Positions 55,953-64,000 of a DNA stretch of 64,000 nucleotides are shown piece after piece (within the stretch, counting starts at the first letter, position 1; the number at the start of each line of letters is the position of its first letter). A program made the translations under genes and the position numbers. The notes under the pieces were generated by a model that had not been told where the DNA came from, searched no databases, and saw only the letters and a program-made list of their open reading frames with translations. The DNA comes from Microcaldota archaeon (lineage in GTDB: Archaea > Micrarchaeota > Micrarchaeia > Micrarchaeales > Micrarchaeaceae), in the NCBI GenBank assembly GCA_021811435.1, contig JAJZOR010000002.1:62001-126000 (forward strand), in the 5' to 3' direction.

Positions 55953-56423
55953 GTGACTGGTATGAATAATAGCATTGCGCCTCGGCTTCCTGAAGTCGTC
56001 ACGCGCGCCTATATCTTCGACAACGAGAACAAGATTCTGCTTATAAAGCAGCAAAATAATAGCCAAAAGTGGGGAGTGCCCTACGGCTGTGTGCAGTTCG
56101 GAGAGAACGTGCTTGATACTGCAAAGAGGAAGGCGAGGGAGGACGCGGGGATAAACGTGCATCCTCTAGGGACCTTGGCAGTCAAGCAGGATATAAAGGC
56201 GGAGGCGTGCGACGGATGCCCGGATCATTCGATATTCTTCGATGTCCTGTGCCTGGGCTTCGGAAATTGCGTTAAGCCCAGCAAGGTTGAAGAATGCAGG
56301 TGGTTCACGCTGGACGAGGCGCTGAAGCTGATAGAATCGGAGGAGGTAAAGGATGTCGTGGATTACTGCGCCAGGAAGAGCAGGCTCGGTGACTCCGACA
56401 TACTGGCTACCGGGATAAACTAA
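55953..56423 (+). CDS. Nudix-fold protein with degenerate Nudix box
   Basis: 156 aa. The fold is clear (TRAYIFDNENKILLIKQQ, GVPYGCVQFGEN), but the Nudix box reads RKAREDAGI where catalysis normally needs RE-x2-EE-x-G. Two of the charged residues are thus changed. A Cys-rich loop (CDGCPDHS) follows. It could be a binding protein or a Nudix enzyme with altered metal use. Followed closely by the thioredoxin gene. Confidence 0.8.
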   Translation: MTGMNNSIAPRLPEVVTRAYIFDNENKILLIKQQNNSQKWGVPYGCVQFGENVLDTAKRKAREDAGINVHPLGTLAVKQDIKAEACDGCPDHSIFFDVLCLGFGNCVKPSKVEECRWFTLDEALKLIESEEVKDVVDYCARKSRLGDSDILATGIN

Positions 56424-56447
56424 GTCGTGCTAGCGGAGAGCAAAGGT

Positions 56448-57041
56448 ATGGAAATGATAAAGGAAATCGGGGCAAATGACTGGGAGAAGGAGGTCATGGC
56501 ACAGGGAGAGAAGCCTATCGTGGTAGAGTTCGTCGGCAGCCACTGCGTCTGGTGCAAGAGGCTGGAACCCGTGTACGAACGGCTCTCCAAGGAATACACC
56601 GCAGTGACTATGCTAAATATAGTCATAGACAAGGACGAAGATAACATTCGCCTGGCCCTGAAATACGGCATAGACTCTACGCCCACGATAAAGATATTCT
56701 ACAAGGGCGTAGTCATAGGCGAGCTCGTAGGGTACGCCGAGCTCGAGTTCCTAAAGGCAGAGATAGAGCACGTTATAAGGAGGAAGGATTCGATAACCGG
56801 CAGGAGCTCAAGGTCAGGCACCGCAGAAACCATCAGTAGGAAGGACGAATCCGCGCAGGAAAGGCAGAACGGCGAGCAGTTCACGCACATAGATTTAATG
56901 CAGTTCGTCGGAGCTGGCACGCACACATCGGGCGATGACCGCCTGCCTGACAAGGAGGAGCCGGATGAGGAGCATGGCGCCGATGAAAAAGAGCCTCAGG
57001 AAGGCGACGATCTGGATATAGAGAACATAGAGAAGCCCTGA
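56448..57041 (+). CDS. Thioredoxin-fold protein with acidic tail
   Basis: About 197 aa from ATG 56448; GTG 56427 is possible. The redox motif is CVWC (SHCVWCKRLEP), the cis-proline is in STPTIKIFYKG, and the fold ends near residue 105. A low-complexity, highly acidic tail of about 85 residues follows (DKEEPDEEHGADEKEPQE). Likely a cytoplasmic disulfide reductase; the tail is unusual. It may be reduced by TrxB (28543). Confidence 0.88.
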   Translation: MEMIKEIGANDWEKEVMAQGEKPIVVEFVGSHCVWCKRLEPVYERLSKEYTAVTMLNIVIDKDEDNIRLALKYGIDSTPTIKIFYKGVVIGELVGYAELEFLKAEIEHVIRRKDSITGRSSRSGTAETISRKDESAQERQNGEQFTHIDLMQFVGAGTHTSGDDRLPDKEEPDEEHGADEKEPQEGDDLDIENIEKP

Positions 57042-57044
57042 CCG

Positions 57045-58064
57045 TCATTCGCTTATCGCGCTGCGCGCGCCCTTCAGCTTTGTCGCTGATACATCCCTTA
57101 GCGACTTCAGCAGTTCGGCCTCCTTGTTGAACATCCTGTCCACGAAGTAGGGTGTGAACGGGCTGTATTTCTTGAACGGGAAGTAAAGGAACACCTTCTT
57201 TCCAGTGCTGTGAGCATGCATCCTCTCGCTGTCGACACCGCTGGAGTAGACAAGCCTCGACAGGTGTATCACGACCATGTCAGCCTGGTCTATCATGTGA
57301 TAGTCCCTCCTGACGGTCTGGTTGAATACGATCTCCTTCAACTTCTTGTCGTAAGCGTACCTGTAGGCGCCCAGGTCGACGCTGCGGGGGTCGAACACTA
57401 TGGCTATCTTCCTTAGCTGCGCCACGAACCTCGTGACGTTGTTGTAGCTGACGTCCCTGTGCTCCATCGAATAGCTGGCGTATATCTTGAGCATGTCAGT
57501 GTTGTAAATGAGGTTGTAGAGGCTTATCGGGTCCTCGGACACGCCTATGGTGTAATTGGTCTTGCCCAGCGTCTTGCTTATGAGGTCTGTCGTGTATAGC
57601 TCTACCTCGGACCAGAGCAGCACCTCGTACAGGTCGACCTTCTTGTCCGTCCATTCGCTCTTCTTCTTGAGCGATTCCGCGAGTTCGCCCGGCGGCGATA
57701 CTATGGTTATGAATATGTCGGGCTTCAGCTCCTTGAAGTCGTCTATGTCCATCAGGCTTATCGGGCCGCTCTTCCACCAGAAGGACGTGTGGCCGTCTAT
57801 TATATAGTCCGCCCCGGGATCGCCCTTTATCCTGTCGCTTATCGCGTGGAGCGCGTCCTCCTTGAGCACGTCCAGCACCTTCTTGTCTAGATTCGGCAGC
57901 GTCGAAGGGTCTAAATCCCTGTTGAGCTCGGACGCGGCCTTTATCATCTCGTCCACCAGATTTACTATCATGAGCCTCTTGCCGTTCCTTTTGGCCAGGG
58001 TCACTGTCTCGGATTCGAGCTTGGTCCTGTTGGATCCGGCAGTAGCTGAGCTGAATATTATCAT
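57045..58064 (-). CDS. Adenylate-kinase-like P-loop domain fused to nucleoside-deoxyribosyltransferase-like domain
   Basis: 339 aa from ATG 58064. The N-terminal half resembles archaeal adenylate kinase (IIDGHTSFWW, ELKPDIFITIVSPP), but the P loop SATAGSNRTKLE lacks the GxxGxGKT lysine context. The C-terminal half (ADMVVIHLSRLVYSSGVDSE, then HAHSTGKKVFLYF) resembles nucleotide-sugar/deoxyribosyltransferase-type proteins that bind nucleotides. Probably a nucleotide-related enzyme or sensor; kinase activity is doubtful. Confidence 0.65.
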   Translation of the reverse strand: MIIFSSATAGSNRTKLESETVTLAKRNGKRLMIVNLVDEMIKAASELNRDLDPSTLPNLDKKVLDVLKEDALHAISDRIKGDPGADYIIDGHTSFWWKSGPISLMDIDDFKELKPDIFITIVSPPGELAESLKKKSEWTDKKVDLYEVLLWSEVELYTTDLISKTLGKTNYTIGVSEDPISLYNLIYNTDMLKIYASYSMEHRDVSYNNVTRFVAQLRKIAIVFDPRSVDLGAYRYAYDKKLKEIVFNQTVRRDYHMIDQADMVVIHLSRLVYSSGVDSERMHAHSTGKKVFLYFPFKKYSPFTPYFVDRMFNKEAELLKSLRDVSATKLKGARSAISE

Positions 58065-58165
58065 AATTCCACCTGCAGATTTCAGAGATATTCTTGTGTT
58101 ACATCTATATAAACCATGCACCTTCACTGCACTTCTCCAGCATGGGATTTACATAGAAACCCACT

Positions 58166-58645
58166 ATGGCATTTCTCCATGTCTCATTCACGCTTTCGCC
58201 GCCGCCGAATGCGTATGTACCTGGAGCCTATGATATGACCACCGCAGCAGGTAATATGCCGACAGGGCTATCCACGCCAGGAACGGCAGGGCTATCGCTT
58301 TCGCCACAAACTGCCCTGAATAACCAAGGATATACTGCAGGAATGTCGGGGTTACCCACACTGCCGCCGTCAGGAACAAATACAAATACAACTCAAGCTT
58401 CCTCAAATAATGCACCATGGTATACTTATATTCCAGGCGACATCGCCTCCACCGCAGGCAACCTCGCTAACTTTCTCATAACCCCACCGGGCTACACGCC
58501 GGGAGGCGCACCATCGGCGGGAGGGCAATCCCCATACAATCCTATCATGCAGGCAAGTATAAATAAACTCGCGTTGACGGACCAGGCGCTCGCACAGAGC
58601 ATGCAGAACCAATACAACGTGCTTATCCAACAGCGCAAAAGATGA
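58166..58645 (+). CDS. Low-complexity Pro/Gly/Asn/Thr-rich protein
   Basis: 159 aa with no membrane helix or typical signal peptide. Composition is dominated by P, G, S, T, N and A (LPTLPPSGTNTNTTQASSNN, TPPGYTPGGAPSAGGQSPYN), ending in a helix ALTDQALAQSMQNQYNVLIQ. CTATATAAACC at about 58105 is a good TATA box roughly 60 bp upstream. No family recognised; possibly a surface or scaffold protein of this lineage. Confidence 0.55.
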   Translation: MAFLHVSFTLSPPPNAYVPGAYDMTTAAGNMPTGLSTPGTAGLSLSPQTALNNQGYTAGMSGLPTLPPSGTNTNTTQASSNNAPWYTYIPGDIASTAGNLANFLITPPGYTPGGAPSAGGQSPYNPIMQASINKLALTDQALAQSMQNQYNVLIQQRKR

Positions 58646-58715
58646 TAGCGTCATTTAGGATAACTTGAAGGATTGCAAGCGCACTTAATAACGACATTCC
58701 GATTGGAAGCTACTT

Positions 58716-59615
58716 CTAAATTGAAATCCCGAATACATGCCTTATCACAAAGCCCATGACAAATAGCACGATTGTAGTGCCAAGCATTATGCCGGCCAAT
58801 TCCGAAAAGTCTTTCTTAAGGCTGCTTTCCGACATTACGGAATTGTACCAACTGACAAGTGCTATCATTAGCATACCCAGCGCTAAAGACGTTATTATCG
58901 CAGTTATCGGGTTGCTGGTGAAGAAGTACGGTGACGCCAGTATTACCGCGCCTATGAAATAGGATCCTCCGGTATAGGCTGCGGCCTTAGAAGCCGAGCC
59001 CTCGAAGCCCTGCTTGGCCTGTGCGAAAGACGCAGATGCCATGGAGAGTGACGCCGCGGCGCCGGCTATTATCCCGGCAAGGCCGGTCAAGAATGTAGAA
59101 TTGTAAATACCGAGGGAACCGGCATGTATCCCGGCAACCTCGACCAACGCGTCAGCCAGCCCTAGCACTATGAAGGATATGTATCTGATATAGGATTGCT
59201 GCACCTTATCGGCGAATGCCCTTTCATGCTCTTCTTCGTCCTTGACTATTGCCTCAAAGGCCTTTCTGTCCCTCTTTGGTATCAAAGGCCGCATCGCTTC
59301 ATATCGTTTTATGGCCCCGATTTCACTGCCCTCCAGATACTTTATGAGAAACGACGGCCCTAGAATCCGCCTGATCAGAAGGACAAAATTTGCCGTCAGG
59401 GCGTTTGGCCGTGCTTCGACATTTGGGCAGTATTTTTTCCAGAAATTATAGTGCCTATGCTCAATGGCAGCGAGTTTGGAAAAAACAAGCCGTATGCGCC
59501 TGTCCTTCCCTATGGTGGAAAGATGCTTGTAAACTGTATAATCCGTCAACTCGTCTGCGCTCTCCCGTAGCGCTATCTCGTAAAGCTTTTTCGAGCGGGG
59601 ACGCATGTCAAGCAC
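58716..59615 (-). CDS. Erythrin-VIT (MbfA-like) iron transport protein
   Basis: 299 aa. The N-terminal ferritin-like domain has diiron motifs KLAAIEHRHYNFW and VKDEEEHERAF (E-x-x-H), and LEGSEIGAIKRYEAM. The C-terminal half is a VIT1/CCC1 membrane domain of about five helices (FIVLGLADALVEVAGIHAG, then GIIAGAAASLSMASASF). It likely senses and exports or stores iron. Useful in iron-rich acidic habitats, which is inference. Confidence 0.88.
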   Translation of the reverse strand: MLDMRPRSKKLYEIALRESADELTDYTVYKHLSTIGKDRRIRLVFSKLAAIEHRHYNFWKKYCPNVEARPNALTANFVLLIRRILGPSFLIKYLEGSEIGAIKRYEAMRPLIPKRDRKAFEAIVKDEEEHERAFADKVQQSYIRYISFIVLGLADALVEVAGIHAGSLGIYNSTFLTGLAGIIAGAAASLSMASASFAQAKQGFEGSASKAAAYTGGSYFIGAVILASPYFFTSNPITAIITSLALGMLMIALVSWYNSVMSESSLKKDFSELAGIMLGTTIVLFVMGFVIRHVFGISI

Positions 59616-59740
59616 CGGGATTCTTTATGGCATCGAAAGAACTTAAATCTATCTAAATTTAAACGTAGAATTATTTCGCCGATATGCGGATACAATTAGC
59701 TTTAATATATGTATATGCTTAATGGCTCTATGTTGCACTG

Positions 59741-60904
59741 GTGCGAGGCGGTTTTGTGGAGGATTATGTAGCGAAGGGGTTTGTTGAGGGTAAATTTTCT
59801 GCGAAGGAATTGATAGAGGATAATATAAACCTTATAAAGAATTTCGGAGCGGCGCCGATAAGCGGGCTTTCAGAGGTACCGGACTTTTATACATTCAGGA
59901 ACGGCCTCATATACTCGCACCGCGATTTCAATCTTTTCTACGAAAAAATCAAAAAGGGAGAGAAAGCGGCGATAGTTTCTGGACTTAACGCTAGCGGATC
60001 CATCCACATCGGGCACCTTACGGTATTCGATACGAATCTTTTCTTCCAGCAGAAGTATGGCATGAGCGTATTCATTCCGATATCGGACGATGAGAGCTAT
60101 GTCTCACTCAAGGTGAAGACGCAGGAGGACGGGCTTAAGAACGCGCTCATGCTGGCGAGGAGCATTATCGCTTACGGTTTTGACACGGCTAAGACCAAAC
60201 TCGTCATAGACCAGCTCTACACGAGAATTTACAATACCGCGATAAAGCTGTCTAGGGGCATAAACGTATCAGAGGTAAAGGCGACCTACGGCTATACGAG
60301 CGACCAGAATGTCGGATTGCATTTTTATCCTTCCGTACAGGCTGCGCACATAGTACTGCCACAGATTTCAGGGATACCGAACGTCCTGGTGCCTATAGGA
60401 CCTGACGAGGACACGCATCTCAGAATTTGCAGGGACGTAGCGGAAAAATACGGTTACAGGAAGCCCGCTGTGCTGCACACGATATACCTGCCTGGGCTTG
60501 ATGGCGCAAAGATGTCGAAATCCAAGGGCAATGCAGTATTCCTACTGGACAAGAAGGAGAGCATAAAGAAGAATATCATGTCCGCATTCAGCGGAGGCCA
60601 GAAGAGCGTGGAGGAGCATAGGAGGCTTGGAGGCAACCCTGATGTCGACATATCGTACATATACCTTAAGAGTTACTTCCTCAGCCCGCCTGAGTCAGCT
60701 GCGCTCTACGATGATTACAAGAAAGGCAAACTGCTCAGCGGTGAACTCAAGTCGATGCTCCTTGAAAGGGTCATGAAGAGGATCGATGAATTCAAGGCGA
60801 GATACGAAAAGGTCGGGGTGAAAGACCTTGAGAAGATTGTCCTTAGGGACTGCGACATTGACCTTGCGTCAATCGTGGACAAGACGGGCGTACTGGCGCA
60901 GTAA
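59741..60904 (+). CDS. trpS: Tryptophanyl-tRNA synthetase
   Basis: 387 aa class I synthetase. HIGH motif: NASGSIHIGHLTVFD; KMSKS motif: LDGAKMSKSKGN; GPDEDTHLRICRDVAEKYG precedes it. This is the archaeal/eukaryotic TrpRS arrangement. Start GTG 59741 is provisional, with GTG 59756 also possible. Monocistronic, convergent with the membrane protein gene. Confidence 0.93.
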   Translation: MRGGFVEDYVAKGFVEGKFSAKELIEDNINLIKNFGAAPISGLSEVPDFYTFRNGLIYSHRDFNLFYEKIKKGEKAAIVSGLNASGSIHIGHLTVFDTNLFFQQKYGMSVFIPISDDESYVSLKVKTQEDGLKNALMLARSIIAYGFDTAKTKLVIDQLYTRIYNTAIKLSRGINVSEVKATYGYTSDQNVGLHFYPSVQAAHIVLPQISGIPNVLVPIGPDEDTHLRICRDVAEKYGYRKPAVLHTIYLPGLDGAKMSKSKGNAVFLLDKKESIKKNIMSAFSGGQKSVEEHRRLGGNPDVDISYIYLKSYFLSPPESAALYDDYKKGKLLSGELKSMLLERVMKRIDEFKARYEKVGVKDLEKIVLRDCDIDLASIVDKTGVLAQ

Positions 60905-60920
60905 CCCGCATGGCCCTTCC

Positions 60921-61769
60921 TCAAGATGCGATAACAGGGTTCCTTGATTTTGAGATGATTGAGCGGCTAAGCTCATAGAATAGGAAGACGTCAAGGGCGA
61001 ATGGGAGGTAACCAAGGTAACCTATCAATGGCATCTCGAAGAGCTTTAGCAGCGGAACGGCGGAAGGGATATTGTATATCCATTTTGGGTAAGCAAGATA
61101 GTTCCAGAGCTCCCAGAAGAACCCCATTATTATGCCAGACAGGAAAAGCTGCAGCATGCGGTTGCCCTTGCCCATGCTGCACCAGATGACTATGCTATCG
61201 CGGCCAAGCGCGTAGTTGAGCGGATCAAGCAGCAGGAACAAGCCTATCCAGACGAATGGGAAGCCTATTTGAGGTGCAAAGATGGGTAGAAGCACGGCTA
61301 TGATGCCCAGTATTATGAGCGGCGCTGCTGCCATGTACACGTGTTTACGCGTGATTTTCCGGTGGCCGCCCTTGAAGAATGTCGGGAAGTTTAATCTTAC
61401 CTTGCCGAATATCTGCAGCGCCATGACGAGCATGAAGGTCTCGAGCACGGCAGGCATTATTGTCGTAAAGTCAGCTATATGGACATACCACACGTAGTTC
61501 GTGTATATCCAGTTGTTTGTAAACAGATTGTACACCTCGAATAGCAGCCAGAATGGAACCGAGATTATAGCTATGAATACGAATTCCTTCGTGTTGCTGC
61601 TTATCAGGGATTTCCCCTGTAAGCGGTAAACCAAGCCGTCTACGAACAGTATGTAACCGAACCAGACTATAGGTATGTACCATTCTGCGAAAGGCTGTAT
61701 TACGAATATGAAATTAAGGTTTGCGATGATGAGAAGCGCTAGACCGATATACCAGTACCATTTAAACAT
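60921..61769 (-). CDS. Hypothetical polytopic membrane protein
   Basis: 282 aa from ATG 61769 (MFKWYWYIG); the upstream extension to 61829 is hydrophilic and unlikely. About eight transmembrane segments. Distinctive conserved-looking stretches are IVWFGYILFVDGLVYRL, FWLLFEVYNLF and GFFWELWNYLAYPKW, where E and W residues lie in membrane helices. No family firmly recognised. Confidence 0.65.
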   Translation of the reverse strand: MFKWYWYIGLALLIIANLNFIFVIQPFAEWYIPIVWFGYILFVDGLVYRLQGKSLISSNTKEFVFIAIISVPFWLLFEVYNLFTNNWIYTNYVWYVHIADFTTIMPAVLETFMLVMALQIFGKVRLNFPTFFKGGHRKITRKHVYMAAAPLIILGIIAVLLPIFAPQIGFPFVWIGLFLLLDPLNYALGRDSIVIWCSMGKGNRMLQLFLSGIIMGFFWELWNYLAYPKWIYNIPSAVPLLKLFEMPLIGYLGYLPFALDVFLFYELSRSIISKSRNPVIAS

Positions 61770-62007
61770 TTGGTGACACCTCTGGGATGACAATTCCGAT
61801 AATGGTTGGCGCACCGAATAAAACCGCAAACTTTTGCATCCTTAACTTTTTGTCGAATGCCCAAGGTTAAACGATGCTGCCAGCATTATATGAGCATTAT
61901 TGTTGTTCGGAAATTTATAAAGGCTTGCCATGACACTTGTTCTATTGCGATGACATTTTGGAAAGGATTAAATAGCGTTAGCAGCCTTATAAATTCGTGG
62001 TAGTTGC

Positions 62008-64000
<1,993 letters not shown>

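Noticed and set aside
58188-58418. 76-aa minus-strand frame opposite the Pro/Gly-rich gene
   Set aside because: The plus frame is longer and has a well-placed TATA box; the minus frame has no start signals.

Overview
The window looks like a chromosome segment of a small-genome archaeon. Archaeal marks are a split RNA polymerase large subunit (A' and A''), an Sm-like Lsm protein, a replication factor C small subunit, a cupin-type phosphoglucose isomerase, a non-phosphorylating GAPN, tRNAs without encoded CCA, TATA-like promoters and GGTGA-type Shine-Dalgarno (SD) sites. Heavy use of AGG and ATA codons, dense packing, a DnaK/DnaJ/GrpE set and a pilin-type SAMEYLMTYGW signal fit a DPANN lineage such as Micrarchaeota (ARMAN-2-like). 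That placement is inference, since no 16S gene is present.

Layout. 1-2.3 kb: RNA polymerase A'/A'', Lsm, a HAD protein and tRNA-Ala. 2.3-16 kb: transporters, a methyltransferase, a TnpB remnant, Nudix, GAPN, an M1 aminopeptidase, an ABC-2 exporter and exonuclease III. 16-23.5 kb: phosphoglucose isomerase, a heat-shock cluster with its own HTH gene, and sugar-phosphate/nucleotide-sugar enzymes. 23.5-26.7 kb: a decayed zone with a broken pilin gene and two transposase remnants. 26.7-36.4 kb: a beta-CASP nuclease, redox proteins, DinB, MEMO1, a CysDN operon facing an RHH regulator, Bcp and RfcS. 36.47-45.6 kb: an integrated element. 45.6-53 kb: pentapeptide protein, UbiX, HxlR, and a plus-strand run of MfnB, TusA-like, DapA-like, UbiD and UbiA-like genes. 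53.0-54.5 kb: a second, small tRNA-Leu-linked element. 54.7-64 kb: an OBG GTPase, Nudix, thioredoxin, an adenylate-kinase-like fusion, an erythrin-VIT protein, TrpS and a second M1 aminopeptidase that runs off the end.

The most unusual part is the 9,055-bp element in tRNA-Pro(TGG). It is bounded by a perfect 62-bp direct repeat of the tRNA 3' part. Its tyrosine recombinase is partitioned in the SSV manner: a start codon with a good SD site lies at the right end (45515), and the frame continues through the att core into the catalytic part at the left end. The cargo is AT-rich compared with the host. It comprises a McrB-N/NucS-like nuclease, a DNA methyltransferase overlapping a GHKL-ATPase/PD-(D/E)XK fusion, a DpnI-like enzyme with altered key residues, an antitoxin next to a broken RelE, an iteron-like repeat array and a cluster of strong hairpins.

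A 34-nt hairpin with a G-rich loop from that cluster recurs in the tRNA-Leu element in the same orientation relative to its tRNA. The two copies differ by two compensatory base-pair changes. This suggests a conserved structured RNA or single-stranded DNA module shared by a family of tRNA-targeting elements.
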